NCBI RefSeq assembly: GCF_005311025.1
Contig: NZ_CP031747.1
Span: 682,001-746,000, forward strand
Length of the DNA: 64,000 nucleotides
Origin: Alcaligenes faecalis
GTDB taxonomy: Bacteria > Pseudomonadota > Gammaproteobacteria > Burkholderiales > Burkholderiaceae_B
Reading direction: 5' to 3'
A program made the translations under genes and the position numbers. The notes below the pieces were generated by a model that was given only the letters and a program-made list of their open reading frames with translations, was not told where the DNA came from and did no database searches. Below are positions 45,628 to 54,852 of this stretch, in pieces (position 1 is the first letter of the stretch; each line of letters opens with the position of its first letter).

Positions 45628-46556
45628 CAGACTTTCTCCACCTCGGGTTTACCCAGCAGGCCCGTTGGGCGGAACAGCAGGATAAAGACCAACAGTAAAA
45701 AGGCCACGATGTCCTTGTACTGCGACGAAATAAAGGCAGCGGCAAAGGTTTCTGCCAGACCCAGCAGGACACCGCCCAGCATGGCGCCCGGGATGCTGCC
45801 AATACCGCCCAGCACGGCTGCCGTAAAGGCCTTGATACCGGCAATAAAGCCGATGAAGGGGTTCAGCTTGCCAATGGCGGTGGCAATCAGCACGCCGCCC
45901 ACGGCAGCCAGCATGGCGCCGATGACAAAGGTAAAGGAGATGATTTTATTGGTGTCGATACCCAGCAGGTTGGCCATGCGCAAGTCTTGTGAACATGCAC
46001 GCGAGGCGCGACCCAGACGCGAGTACTTGATGTAGAGGCTGAGCATGATCATCAGCACCACGGTCACGACAATGATCATGACGCGTGAGTATGGCGCCGT
46101 GACGGTAAAGCCGTCTGCGCCCAGGCTGAACTGAAAGGAGCCGGACAGCAAGGTGGGCACTGCCATATCGCGTGCGCCCTGGCCCAGGGCAACCCAGTTC
46201 TGCAAGAAAATGGACATACCAATGGCCGAGATCAGCGGGACCAGCCGAGGGCTGCCACGCAGCGGCGCATAGGCGACTTTTTCAATCGCATAGCCGTAAA
46301 CGGCGGTTACCAGAATGGCAACCAGCAACATGATAAGAATGATCAGCCAGATGGGCAGACCCGAGCCTACGCCAATCGCAGTCAGGGTTACCAGCCCGAC
46401 ATAGGCGCCGATCATGTAGATCTCGCCGTGGGCAAAGTTAATCATTCCGATAATGCCATAGACCATTGTGTAGCCGATGGCGATCAGTGCATAAATAGCG
46501 CCCAAGGATAATCCATTGAACAGCTGCTGCACGATCTGAGGGAGTAAATCAGACAT
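45627..46556 (-). CDS. livH: Branched-chain amino-acid ABC transporter permease LivH
   Basis: A 309-residue inner-membrane permease, with [40 protein letters not shown] spread over the first two helices, the LivH hallmark, and the loop [23 protein letters not shown] at 46556 has GAGGGAG upstream; the 31-residue upstream extension to 46649 is basic and non-conserved. Between it and livK stands a GC-rich hairpin (46619-46648). Confidence 0.94.
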   Translation of the reverse strand: MSDLLPQIVQQLFNGLSLGAIYALIAIGYTMVYGIIGMINFAHGEIYMIGAYVGLVTLTAIGVGSGLPIWLIILIMLLVAILVTAVYGYAIEKVAYAPLRGSPRLVPLISAIGMSIFLQNWVALGQGARDMAVPTLLSGSFQFSLGADGFTVTAPYSRVMIIVVTVVLMIMLSLYIKYSRLGRASRACSQDLRMANLLGIDTNKIISFTFVIGAMLAAVGGVLIATAIGKLNPFIGFIAGIKAFTAAVLGGIGSIPGAMLGGVLLGLAETFAAAFISSQYKDIVAFLLLVFILLFRPTGLLGKPEVEKV

Positions 46557-46618
46557 GCTTGTTTTTTTCCGTTGAGTCCGTCGTTTTGTTCTGAGGCTTT
46601 GTGGGCATCCAAAAGCAA

Positions 46619-46648
46619 TGCCCCCGTTCTTCGTAAAGAGCGGGGGCA
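46619..46648 (-). promoter_or_regulatory. Intercistronic hairpin between livK and livH
   Basis: TGCCCCCG (46619-46626) pairs with CGGGGGCA (46641-46648), a perfect 8-bp GC-rich stem with a 14-base loop. No T-run follows, so it probably stabilises the livK mRNA and lowers downstream expression rather than ending transcription. Confidence 0.7.
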
Positions 46649-46660
46649 CATAATCCAGTC

Positions 46661-47782
46661 TTATTTCTCAACTAGATCAAAGTTACCTTCTTTATCCCAC
46701 TTGAAAACGGCAAATTCGAAATGCTTCAAATCACCCTTGGCGTCGTATTCTACCTTGCCAATGGCGGTATCGAACGCATTTGCGTGCATGTAGTCGGCCC
46801 CCTTGGTCGAATCCTCGCCTACCGCGTTGATTGTATCGGCAATAATTTGCACGGCCGCGTAGGCCGGGAAGGTAAAGGCCCCGTTAGGATTGCGCTTGTA
46901 TTTGCTGAAGTTTTCCATCACATCCTTGTTGGCCGGCATCTTGGTGAAGTCGGTTGGCAAGGTCACCAGCAAGCCTTCCACTGCCGGACCGGCAATGGCG
47001 ACCAGATCGCGGTTGGCAACGCCTTCCGGACCCATGAAGGTGTTGGTCATGCCTTGTTCACGCGCCTGACGCAGCAGCAGGCCCAGCTCGGCATGGTAAC
47101 CACCGAAATAAATCAGATCGGGGTTCACGCCCTTGAGCTTGGTGATTACGGCCGAGTAATCGCTGTCACCGACGTTAATGCCCTCGTACATGACAATGTT
47201 CATGTTCTTTTTCTTGAGCGCGTCACGCACTTGCGTGGCAACACCGGAGCCGTAAGTCTGCTTGTCGTGCAGGACGGCAATGCTCTTGGGCTTGAGGACG
47301 TCAGCAATGTAGTCGGCCGCAAAGGGGCCTTGCTGGTCGTCACGACCAATGGTGCGGAAAAAGTAATGGGGCTTGATAGTGTCGGTGACCAGAGGCGAGG
47401 TCGCACCGGGAGTAATCGCCACAATGCCTTCCTGCTCGTAAATATTCACGGCAGGCACCGTGGTTCCCGAGCACGCGTGGGCCACGGCGAATTTCGCGCC
47501 GGAGTTGACCACACGGTTGGCTGCAGGCACAGCCTGTTTGGGTTCGCACGCATCGTCAATCAGGACGGCTTCCAGCTTTTTGCCTTTGACACCCCCTGCT
47601 GCGTTAATCGCGTCAATTGCGGTCAATGCACCGGCCTGGATTTGGTCACCATATTGGGTGGAGGGACCAGTCATGGGTTGAGGGATACCAATTTTGATGG
47701 TGTCCGCCGCATAGGCGGTGCCCATGGCCAGTACGGTGGCCAAGGCGGTCAGAGCGGGGGTAAAGCGTCGAGTAAGGGTCAT
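46661..47782 (-). CDS. livK: Branched-chain amino-acid ABC transporter periplasmic binding protein
   Basis: A 373-residue binding protein. Signal peptide MTLTRRFTPALTALATVLAMGTAYA, then IKIGIPQPMTGPSTQYGDQ, the paired-Cys neighbourhood (DDACEPK and AHACSGTT), and DYSAVITKLKGVNPDLIYFGGYHAELGLL. This is the LivJ/LivK family. First gene of the livKHMGF operon. A paralogue without a transporter lies at 53572-54696. Confidence 0.94.
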   Translation of the reverse strand: MTLTRRFTPALTALATVLAMGTAYAADTIKIGIPQPMTGPSTQYGDQIQAGALTAIDAINAAGGVKGKKLEAVLIDDACEPKQAVPAANRVVNSGAKFAVAHACSGTTVPAVNIYEQEGIVAITPGATSPLVTDTIKPHYFFRTIGRDDQQGPFAADYIADVLKPKSIAVLHDKQTYGSGVATQVRDALKKKNMNIVMYEGINVGDSDYSAVITKLKGVNPDLIYFGGYHAELGLLLRQAREQGMTNTFMGPEGVANRDLVAIAGPAVEGLLVTLPTDFTKMPANKDVMENFSKYKRNPNGAFTFPAYAAVQIIADTINAVGEDSTKGADYMHANAFDTAIGKVEYDAKGDLKHFEFAVFKWDKEGNFDLVEK

Positions 47783-48117
47783 AGCAGCTGTCTCCCGAGG
47801 CCGGGGGTTCCCGGCATTGCTTTTTAGAAAGTGCTTATTCTGGGGTCTGGATAGGCATTGTTATGCTCCAGGGGAACCCATTTTGGGGGAGCCGCCTAAA
47901 ACTTGTCACTTCGTATAAGCCCTAGCGCCCTGCTTATTTATTTTGAAAATAACGAGGCATTGTTAACAGGGTGTTTCCAAAACCCGCTCGCATACTAAAA
48001 GCCTTGTTTATAAAAGAAAAGAGGAGCTCCCTTGAGAACTCCCCTGTTTTTTGTTTTTACTGCTTTTTTATTGCGCTATATCAATTTTTGACGATGCTAT
48101 AGGGAGTAATCCGGGGA
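47783..48117. other. Intergenic stretch between proC and livK
   Basis: 335 bases with no gene. The left part is the leader and promoter region of livK (leftward). The right part holds the proC terminator at 48020-48045. Nothing else stands out. Confidence 0.6.
48011..48056 (-). terminator. Terminator after proC
   Basis: The imperfect stem around AGGAGCTC-CCTTGA-GAACTCCCCT (48020-48045) is flanked by T-runs on both strands. On the reverse strand it follows proC and runs into TTTTCTTTT. Confidence 0.6.
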
Positions 48118-48957
48118 TCAGGAAAACTCTTGGGCCAGCTCTCCGGCACGCACTTTGGCAGCATTGACTGCTTTTTGGACCAGTGGTGTAAAGCCGCCTT
48201 CGTTAAAGATATTCAGGGCGGCTGCCGTAGTCCCCCCTTTGGAGGTGACGCGCTCGCGCAAGACCGAGGGCTCTTCCGGCGACAAGGTGGCCAACTGGGT
48301 CGCACCGTGCAGCGTTGCCAGGGACAGCTGGCGGGCCTGTTCTGGCGACAAACCTTGCTCGATACCGGCTTTGATCAAAGCTTCGATGAACAAAAACACG
48401 TAAGCTGGACCACTGCCTGAAACCGCCGTGACGGCATCAATGGCCGCATCATTTTCAACCCAGACCACTTCCCCCACGGATTTCAACAATTGCTGCGCAA
48501 TGGCTTTATCGCTTTCATCCACTTGTTCCAGGGCCATCAGGCCGGTAATGCCACAACCAATAAAGGCCGGGGTATTGGGCATACAGCGGATTACACGCTG
48601 GTACGGCTGGCCGGGTTCGCCCAGCCATTGGGCCAGAGCGGTTGCCGGAATGCCAGCGGCCACGCTGATCACCAAGGTGTCCTCTTGCAGATAGGGTTTG
48701 CAGGCCAGTACGGTCTCTTTCATGACCTGGGGCTTGACGGCAAAAACCCAGATACGCTGCTTGGACAAGGCCGGGCCGGGTTCATACGCGGTTTGTACAC
48801 CTTGCTGGGCCCACGACTCCAGGGCGGGCGGGTAAATATCAATCGCCAAAACGTCCGAGCCGCCGCAGCGTTTCCCAATTAAACCAGCCGCCAGGGCACT
48901 GGCCATATTGCCCGCGCCAATAAACGCCAGCTTAAAAGAGGTATCGTGTGGATTCAT
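48118..48957 (-). CDS. proC: Pyrroline-5-carboxylate reductase
   Basis: A 279-residue enzyme for the last step of proline synthesis. KLAFIGAGNMASALAAGLIG is the NAD(P) site; VFAVKPQVM, RCMPNTPAFIGCG and the signature TAVSGSGPAYVFLFIEALI follow, ending in ERVTSKGGTTAAAL. Two adjacent ATGs (48960, 48957) follow GGGAG; the second has the better spacing. It is divergent from ugpB. Confidence 0.95.
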   Translation of the reverse strand: MNPHDTSFKLAFIGAGNMASALAAGLIGKRCGGSDVLAIDIYPPALESWAQQGVQTAYEPGPALSKQRIWVFAVKPQVMKETVLACKPYLQEDTLVISVAAGIPATALAQWLGEPGQPYQRVIRCMPNTPAFIGCGITGLMALEQVDESDKAIAQQLLKSVGEVVWVENDAAIDAVTAVSGSGPAYVFLFIEALIKAGIEQGLSPEQARQLSLATLHGATQLATLSPEEPSVLRERVTSKGGTTAAALNIFNEGGFTPLVQKAVNAAKVRAGELAQEFS

Positions 48958-49034
48958 CATCGCTCCCATTAAAAATCTGTCCTCTGACACGTTTTCTTAG
49001 CGTTTGAGGGTAATTAGTCATTGCTTATATAACG

Positions 49035-49079
49035 CTGTCATGGATACATTCACGAGAGCGTCATAAACAAGTCATAAGC
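49035..49079 (+). promoter_or_regulatory. Tandem Pho boxes upstream of ugpB
   Basis: Four repeats of about 11 bases stand in a row: CTGTCAT (49035), CATTCAC (49047), GCGTCAT (49058) and AAGTCAT (49069). The last two, with AAAC between, match the Pho box form CTGTCAT-A/T4-CTGTCAT in 5 of 7 positions each. This predicts PhoB activation of ugpBAEC under phosphate starvation, as known for ugp in E. coli. Confidence 0.6.
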
Positions 49080-49135
49080 TTGAGTTTTAAAACCTGCTAC
49101 ACCTTAGCGGCACCTTTTATACAGGAGAAAGCCTG

Positions 49136-50443
49136 ATGCGAACAAAACTATTTGCTCTGTCTCTAGCCGGTCTGATTGCTTCTATCGGCACTGCGCAAGC
49201 GGCCACAGAAATTCAGTTCTGGCATTCAATGGAAGGAGCCTTGGGCGAACGGGTTAATGCATTAGTCAAAGACTTTAACGCATCTCAGTCGGACTACCAG
49301 GTTAAAGCCTCGTATAAAGGCAACTATGGCGAGTCCATGAACGCCGGTGTCGCCGCTTTCCGTGCCGGTAATGCCCCCGATATTTTGCAAGTATTCGAGG
49401 TGGGGACTGCCACCATGATGGCCGCCAAGGGCGCCATTCAACCAGTTCAGGAAATGTCGGAGAAAGCGGGCAAACCTATCAACCCGGATGACTTTCTGGG
49501 TGCGGTTGCCGGCTACTACTCCTCCAATGAAGGCAAGCTGATTTCCATGCCTTTTAACAGCTCCACCCCGGTGCTGTACTACAACAAGGACGCCTTCAAG
49601 AAAGCTGGCCTGGATGCCGAGAAGCCGCCCAAGACCTGGCAGGAGCTGCACGAAGCCGCCAAGAAACTGCGTGAGTCCGGTCAAGAGTGTGGCTACACCT
49701 CTTCCTGGCCCTCCTGGATTCTGCTGGAGAACTTTGCCGCCTGGCACAACATCCCCTTTGCCAGCGAGAACAACGGCTTTGGCGGCCCCAGCGCTCGTCT
49801 GCAGCTGGATAACCCACTGTTCCTGAAGCACATGACTTTCCTGGCAAATATGTCCAAGGATGGTTCCTTCTCCTATGGTGGTCGTGGTGATACGGCCAAC
49901 GCCCTGTTTACCAGCGGCAAGTGCGGCATGTTTACCGGCTCCAGCGGTAACCGCGCCAACATCATCAAAACCGGCGAATTTGAATTTGGCACCAGCAGCC
50001 TGCCCTACTACAGCGATGTACAAGGCGCGCCTCAGAACTCCATTATTGGTGGTGCTTCCCTGTGGGTCTTTGCCAAGAAATCGGATGATGTCTACAAGGG
50101 CGTGACCGAATTCTTCCACTTTATCTCCAGCCCTGAGCAAGCGGCGGCCTGGCACCAGGACACCGGCTATGTGCCTGTGACCAAAGCAGGCTTTGAAAAG
50201 ACAAAGGACTCCGATTTCTACGCCAAGAACGTGGGCGCAGATGTTGCCGTCAAACAGCTGGACGCCAGCACCACCGAGAATTCGCGTGGCATTCGTCTGG
50301 GTTCCTTGCCACAGATTCGTGACATCGAAGATGGGGTGATGGAACAGATTTTTGCTGGCAAAGTCACCCCTGAAGAAGGTTTGAAAGCCATGCAAAGTCG
50401 TGGCAACGAACTGCTGGAGCGCTTTGAAAAGAGCGTGAAGTAA
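49136..50443 (+). CDS. ugpB: sn-Glycerol-3-phosphate ABC transporter periplasmic binding protein
   Basis: A 435-residue binding protein. Signal peptide MRTKLFALSLAGLIASIGTAQA, then EIQFWHSMEGALGERVN, IQPVQEMSEKAGKPIN, ISMPFNSSTPVLYYNKDAFKKAG and GYTSSWPSWILLENFAAWHN, which are characteristic of UgpB. AGGAG lies 8 bases before the ATG. It is preceded by Pho boxes and followed by a structured 180-base gap before ugpA. Confidence 0.95.
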   Translation: MRTKLFALSLAGLIASIGTAQAATEIQFWHSMEGALGERVNALVKDFNASQSDYQVKASYKGNYGESMNAGVAAFRAGNAPDILQVFEVGTATMMAAKGAIQPVQEMSEKAGKPINPDDFLGAVAGYYSSNEGKLISMPFNSSTPVLYYNKDAFKKAGLDAEKPPKTWQELHEAAKKLRESGQECGYTSSWPSWILLENFAAWHNIPFASENNGFGGPSARLQLDNPLFLKHMTFLANMSKDGSFSYGGRGDTANALFTSGKCGMFTGSSGNRANIIKTGEFEFGTSSLPYYSDVQGAPQNSIIGGASLWVFAKKSDDVYKGVTEFFHFISSPEQAAAWHQDTGYVPVTKAGFEKTKDSDFYAKNVGADVAVKQLDASTTENSRGIRLGSLPQIRDIEDGVMEQIFAGKVTPEEGLKAMQSRGNELLERFEKSVK

Positions 50444-50477
50444 GCCCTGCCCGCCTTGCGCGGGTGGTTTACAATCG

Positions 50478-50563
50478 AGCGTATGAGTGTGCGGACGGCG
50501 TCTTGTCTTGGCCTCAGGCCGGCAAACTGTCACCATCTTGTCCAAGCCGCTCATACGCTTTTC
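50478..50563 (+). promoter_or_regulatory. Long-range stem between ugpB and ugpA (possible attenuator)
   Basis: AGCGTATGAG (50478-50487) pairs perfectly with CTCATACGCT (50550-50559) across 62 bases that include the GGCC-TCA-GGCC hairpin, and TTTTCG follows. It sits after a smaller CCCGC/GCGGG hairpin near the ugpB stop. The layout would suit partial termination between binding protein and permease genes. Confidence 0.55.
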
Positions 50564-50623
50564 GTTTCATTAGAAGTCTGTCCACCCTGATGGTGGCGCT
50601 CCCTTCCCATTGCGCGCAAACCT

Positions 50624-51508
50624 ATGGAAAAACGTGTCGTCTTTCGTCATAAGACACTGCCCTATTTGCTACTTGCTCCGCAGCTAGCCATTACTCTGAT
50701 CTTCTTTTTTCTGCCTGCCGGTCAAGCGCTGTGGCAGGCTTTTCATTTGGAAGACCCCTTTGGCCTGTCTTCGCAGTTTGTAGGCCTGGATAACTTTGCC
50801 GAACTGTTCAGTAGTGCGGAATATATGGCCTCGTTCAAGACGACGGCGGTATTTTCGCTTGCCGTGTCGGTGTTGGGGCTGGTCGTAGCTTTGGTGCTGG
50901 CCGTGATGGCGAATAGAGTGATACGGGGCGCCCTGCTGTATCGCAGCTTGCTGATCTGGCCTTATGCCGTGGCAACGGCGGTGGCTGGGGTGTTGTGGTT
51001 GTTCCTGTTCTCCCCCTCTGTAGGGATTGTGGCCGTGTTCCTGCTGGAGCATGGCATTCAGTGGAATCCACGCTTGAATGGCAATGACGCCATGTTGCTG
51101 GTGGTGATTGCTTCGGTCTGGAAGCAGATCTCCTACAACTTTCTGTTTTTCCTGGCTGGCCTGCAAGCCATCCCGCGCTCCCTGATTGAAGCGGCCGCCA
51201 TGGATGGTGCCGGCCCTATGCGCCGTTTCTGGGGCATTGTGTTTCCTTTGCTGGCCCCGACGACCTTCTTCCTGCTGGTCGTGAACATTATTTATGCCTT
51301 CTTTGACACCTTCGCCATTATTGACGTGGTCAGTCAGGGCGGGCCGGGTGAAGCCACCTCGATTCTGGTTTACCGGGTCTACAACACGGGTTTCCGTGGC
51401 CTGGATATTGGTTCTTCGGCAGCCCAGTCTGTGGTGCTGATGGCGGTGGTTGTGGCGCTGACGGTGATTCAGTTCCGCTATATTGATCGCAAAGTGACGT
51501 ACAGCTGA
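50624..51508 (+). CDS. ugpA: Glycerol-3-phosphate ABC transporter permease UgpA
   Basis: A 294-residue permease with six helices. [30 protein letters not shown] is the UgpA start region, and the EAA loop is [22 protein letters not shown]. It pairs with UgpE to form the channel. ugpE follows 21 bases later. Confidence 0.95.
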   Translation: MEKRVVFRHKTLPYLLLAPQLAITLIFFFLPAGQALWQAFHLEDPFGLSSQFVGLDNFAELFSSAEYMASFKTTAVFSLAVSVLGLVVALVLAVMANRVIRGALLYRSLLIWPYAVATAVAGVLWLFLFSPSVGIVAVFLLEHGIQWNPRLNGNDAMLLVVIASVWKQISYNFLFFLAGLQAIPRSLIEAAAMDGAGPMRRFWGIVFPLLAPTTFFLLVVNIIYAFFDTFAIIDVVSQGGPGEATSILVYRVYNTGFRGLDIGSSAAQSVVLMAVVVALTVIQFRYIDRKVTYS

Positions 51509-51529
51509 TGCGCAGCAAGGAACATAGTC

Positions 51530-52375
51530 ATGGTTGAACGACGCCCTATTCTTGATTTTTTTTTCACGCATCTGACCCTGATTCTGGGTGTGATCGTGAT
51601 TGCCCTACCCTTGTACATCACCTTTGTAGCTTCCACTCAGACCAGTGCGGAAGTGGCCCGTGCGCCCATGTCGCTCTGGCCGGGCTCGCACATGGTAGAG
51701 AACTACATCACCGCTTTGCAGGGTACGGCGACCAACTCCCCACCAGTGGGACGCATGTTGCTGGTCAGCATGGTGATGGCGCTGGGCATCGCGGTTGGCA
51801 AGATCATTATTTCCATGCTCTCGGCCTTTGCCGTGGTGTATTTCCGCTTCCCGTTCCGCATGCTGTTTTTCTGGATGATTTTCGTCACCCTGATGCTGCC
51901 GGTGGAAGTGCGCATTATGCCCACGTACAAGGTCGTGGCGGACCTGCAGTTGCTGGACAGCTATGGCGGCCTGATCCTGCCCTTGATCGCTTCAGCAACC
52001 GCGACCTTCCTGTTTCGCCAGTTCTTTTTGACGGTGCCCGATGAATTGATCGAGGCCGCCCGTATTGATGGTGCCGGCCCGATGCGGTTTTTTAAAGATG
52101 TTCTGCTGCCCTTGTCCAAGACCAGCATTGCCGCTTTGTTTGTGATTCAGTTTATCTACGGCTGGAACCAGTATTTGTGGCCGCTGATCATTACCACCAA
52201 AGAGGATATGTACCCGATCGTGGTTGGTATCCGGCGCATGATTTCCGGTGGTGACAGCGTGACCGAGTGGAACGTGGTGATGGCCACGGCCCTTTTGGCC
52301 ATGATCCCGCCTGCCCTGGTGGTGATGCTGATGCAAAAGTGGTTCGTCAAAGGTCTCATCGACTCTGAAAAGTAA
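51530..52375 (+). CDS. ugpE: Glycerol-3-phosphate ABC transporter permease UgpE
   Basis: A 281-residue permease with six helices. [35 protein letters not shown] is the conserved core (here described in parts) and the EAA loop is [27 protein letters not shown] lies 8 bases before the ATG. ugpC follows 20 bases later. Confidence 0.95.
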   Translation: MVERRPILDFFFTHLTLILGVIVIALPLYITFVASTQTSAEVARAPMSLWPGSHMVENYITALQGTATNSPPVGRMLLVSMVMALGIAVGKIIISMLSAFAVVYFRFPFRMLFFWMIFVTLMLPVEVRIMPTYKVVADLQLLDSYGGLILPLIASATATFLFRQFFLTVPDELIEAARIDGAGPMRFFKDVLLPLSKTSIAALFVIQFIYGWNQYLWPLIITTKEDMYPIVVGIRRMISGGDSVTEWNVVMATALLAMIPPALVVMLMQKWFVKGLIDSEK

Positions 52376-52395
52376 TTCTCTACAGGCTTTATTGA

Positions 52396-53481
52396 ATGGC
52401 TAGCTTACGATTTGAAGGCGTCAAGAAAACCTACCCGAACGGGACGGTCGTTATTCACGGCATTGATGTGGACGTGAAGGATGGCGAGTTCGTGGTGATT
52501 GTGGGCCCCTCTGGATGCGGTAAATCGACCTTGATGCGTATGGTGGCGGGGCTGGAATCTGTCACGGCAGGTCAGGTGCTGATCGACGGCAAGGTCGTCA
52601 ATGATCTGGAACCGGCTGAACGTGACATTGCCATGGTGTTCCAGAACTACGCGCTCTACCCCCATATGTCAGTCTTTGACAATATGGCGTATGGCTTGAA
52701 AATCCGTAAGTTTTCCAAGGATGAAATCAAGCAAAGGGTCAATGCCGCCGCTGCGATCTTGGAATTGGGTGCCCTGCTGGAACGCCGTCCAGGGCAACTG
52801 TCGGGGGGGCAGCGTCAGCGTGTTGCGATGGGCCGTGCGATTGTGCGTGAACCCAAGGTGTTCCTGTTTGACGAGCCCCTGTCCAATCTGGATGCCAAGC
52901 TGCGAGTGCAGATGCGTCTGGAAATTCAGAAACTGCATCGTCGCCTGAAAACCACCAGCCTGTATGTGACTCACGATCAAATTGAAGCCATGACCTTGGC
53001 CGAGCGCATGATTGTGATGAATCAGGGCATGCCTGAGCAAATCGGGACACCCGCCGAGGTATTCGAAAAGCCTGCTTCCGTCTTTGTGGCCACTTTCATT
53101 GGCTCACCGCCCATGAACCTGTTGCCAGTAGAGGTGGATGCACAAGGTCAGATCACGCAAGACAATGGCCAGCCTGTGCAGTTTGGCCCGGAAATGGTGC
53201 CCGCTGCGGTGCGTGGCCGCAAGGTGTTCCTGGGCATACGACCAGAACACATCCAGCTGCATGTGCCCGGTGTGACCACGCAGGTGGAAATGGTGGAAAT
53301 TCTGGGTTCCGAGCAGTTACTGCATCTGGGTTGTGGCGACTATCGCATCATCGTGCGCTGCCCGATTGAGCAGACTCGCGAATATCCAATTCAAATTGGC
53401 GAGGCCATCCAGATTGGCTACATGCCACCCCACCCTTTGCATTGGTTCGACCGCGATACGGGTTTGCGTATCGAGGCCTGA
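52396..53481 (+). CDS. ugpC: Glycerol-3-phosphate ABC transporter ATPase UgpC
   Basis: A 361-residue ATPase of the MalK/UgpC type. Walker A is GPSGCGKST (37-45), the signature [15 protein letters not shown] near 135, Walker [15 protein letters not shown] and the C-terminal TOBE domain ([15 protein letters not shown]) from about 240. A ugpQ phosphodiesterase gene does not follow, so the operon is ugpBAEC only. Confidence 0.95.
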   Translation: MASLRFEGVKKTYPNGTVVIHGIDVDVKDGEFVVIVGPSGCGKSTLMRMVAGLESVTAGQVLIDGKVVNDLEPAERDIAMVFQNYALYPHMSVFDNMAYGLKIRKFSKDEIKQRVNAAAAILELGALLERRPGQLSGGQRQRVAMGRAIVREPKVFLFDEPLSNLDAKLRVQMRLEIQKLHRRLKTTSLYVTHDQIEAMTLAERMIVMNQGMPEQIGTPAEVFEKPASVFVATFIGSPPMNLLPVEVDAQGQITQDNGQPVQFGPEMVPAAVRGRKVFLGIRPEHIQLHVPGVTTQVEMVEILGSEQLLHLGCGDYRIIVRCPIEQTREYPIQIGEAIQIGYMPPHPLHWFDRDTGLRIEA

Positions 53482-53523
53482 GCAGCCTGCCTGAAGCAAG
53501 GTGCTCCAAGGCGCGATACATAA

Positions 53524-53554
53524 TAAAAAACCGGCCCGAAGGCCGGTTTTTTTA
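53524..53554. terminator. Bidirectional terminator after ugpC
   Basis: Perfect stem AAACCGGCC/GGCCGGTTT with loop CGAA, A-run before and T-run after. It serves ugpC and the convergent binding-protein gene. Confidence 0.95.
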
Positions 53555-53571
53555 CGAGCAAGAATCAGGGA

Positions 53572-54696
53572 TTACTTGCCGTAGACGGTTTTGGAGCCGT
53601 CAGCGTGCCAGCTGAAGACGTCAAATTTGAAGTCGTTCAGGTCGCCCTGCTTGTTCCAGCTGATTTGACCGATAGGCGTTTTCACGCTGTTGGCGTGCAG
53701 GTAGTCGGCCACTTTGACTGGATCGTCCTCGCCAGCGCCCTTGATGCCTTCGGCAATCGCAATAGTTGCGGCGTAAGCGGACAGCTGGAACGCACCGCTA
53801 GGATCGCGCTTCTTGTCCTTGAAAGCCTGGACGATGGCCTGGTTGTCCGGATCTTGCGAGAAGTCCGCAGGCAAGGTCAGCAGCATGCCTTCAACGGCTT
53901 TACCGGCAATGGCGTTAATGTCAGGGTTACCTACGCCTTCCGGTCCCATGAAGTGGACTTTCACGCCTTGCTCAGCGGCTTGACGCAGCAGCAGGCCCAT
54001 TTCAGGGTGGTAGCCACCAAAGTACACGAAGTCCACGCCGGTGGATTTCAGCTTGGTGATGACGGCGGAGTAATCGCTGTCGCCCGCGTTAATGCCTTCA
54101 AACAGGGCAACTTCGGTACCGGCTTTTTGCAGTTCGGAACGAACCGAAGCGGCAATACCTTGGCCGTAGGACTGTTTGTCGTGCAGGACGGCAACTTTCG
54201 TGGGCTTGATCTGTTCCAGGATGAACTTGGCAGCGGCTGGACCTTGCTGATCGTCGCGACCAATGGTGCGCAGGATCATTTCGTAGCCTTTGCCGTCGGT
54301 AACAGCAGGTGCTGTTGCCGATGGAGTCACCATCAACACGCCTTCGTTGTTGTAGATATCGGTGGCCGCGATGGTAGCGCCCGAACAAACGTGACCGACA
54401 ACATAGTGGATCTTGTCATTCACGATACGGTTGGCTGCGACGGGACCTTGCTTGGGTTCGCAGGCATCGTCAACAGTGACCAGTTCGAGCTGTTTGCCCA
54501 GAACGCCACCGGCAGCGTTGATCTGTTCGATGGCCGTATCGACGCCTTGTTTGACCATGTCACCGTATTGGGTAACCGAGCCTGTGAAAGGACCAGCCAG
54601 TGCAATACGGATGTTGTCAGCGTGAGCAGCACCGGACAAGAGCAGACCCGTTGCCAGGCTCATGGCCGCTGCAACAGGAGTGAAACGAATTTTCAT
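53572..54696 (-). CDS. Orphan branched-chain amino-acid binding protein (LivJ/LivK paralogue)
   Basis: A 374-residue periplasmic binding protein. The signal is MKIRFTPVAAAMSLATGLLL (cleavage after GAAHA), then IRIALAGPFTGSVTQYGD, DDACEPKQGPVAANRIVND, VGHVCSGATIAATDIYNNEG and DYSAVITKLKSTGVDFVYFGGYHPEMG. It is clearly homologous to the livK product of this window along its whole length. No permease or ATPase gene is adjacent, so it probably uses LivHMGF and widens its substrate range. ATG at 54696 has GGAGG upstream; the reading to 54804 is rejected. Confidence 0.93.
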   Translation of the reverse strand: MKIRFTPVAAAMSLATGLLLSGAAHADNIRIALAGPFTGSVTQYGDMVKQGVDTAIEQINAAGGVLGKQLELVTVDDACEPKQGPVAANRIVNDKIHYVVGHVCSGATIAATDIYNNEGVLMVTPSATAPAVTDGKGYEMILRTIGRDDQQGPAAAKFILEQIKPTKVAVLHDKQSYGQGIAASVRSELQKAGTEVALFEGINAGDSDYSAVITKLKSTGVDFVYFGGYHPEMGLLLRQAAEQGVKVHFMGPEGVGNPDINAIAGKAVEGMLLTLPADFSQDPDNQAIVQAFKDKKRDPSGAFQLSAYAATIAIAEGIKGAGEDDPVKVADYLHANSVKTPIGQISWNKQGDLNDFKFDVFSWHADGSKTVYGK

Positions 54697-54795
54697 AGAA
54701 AACACCTCCGTGAATATGCAGGAAAGCATACACCGATAACAGGGCTTTATGCCTGCCTGACGCCTGAATTCAGGGTTTTCTATAGGGGGAATAGG

Positions 54796-54823
54796 AAAGG
54801 CCACCGTTTGGTGGCCTTTTTTT
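54796..54823. terminator. Hairpin between dps and the orphan binding-protein gene
   Basis: Perfect 10-bp arms AAAGGCCACC and GGTGGCCTTT with a four-base loop. The T-run is on the plus strand side; on the reverse strand, after dps, the stem is followed by CCTATT, so it may be a weaker dps terminator. Confidence 0.7.
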
Positions 54824-54852
54824 ATCGCTATTTGAGGGCGATAAGATGGAAA

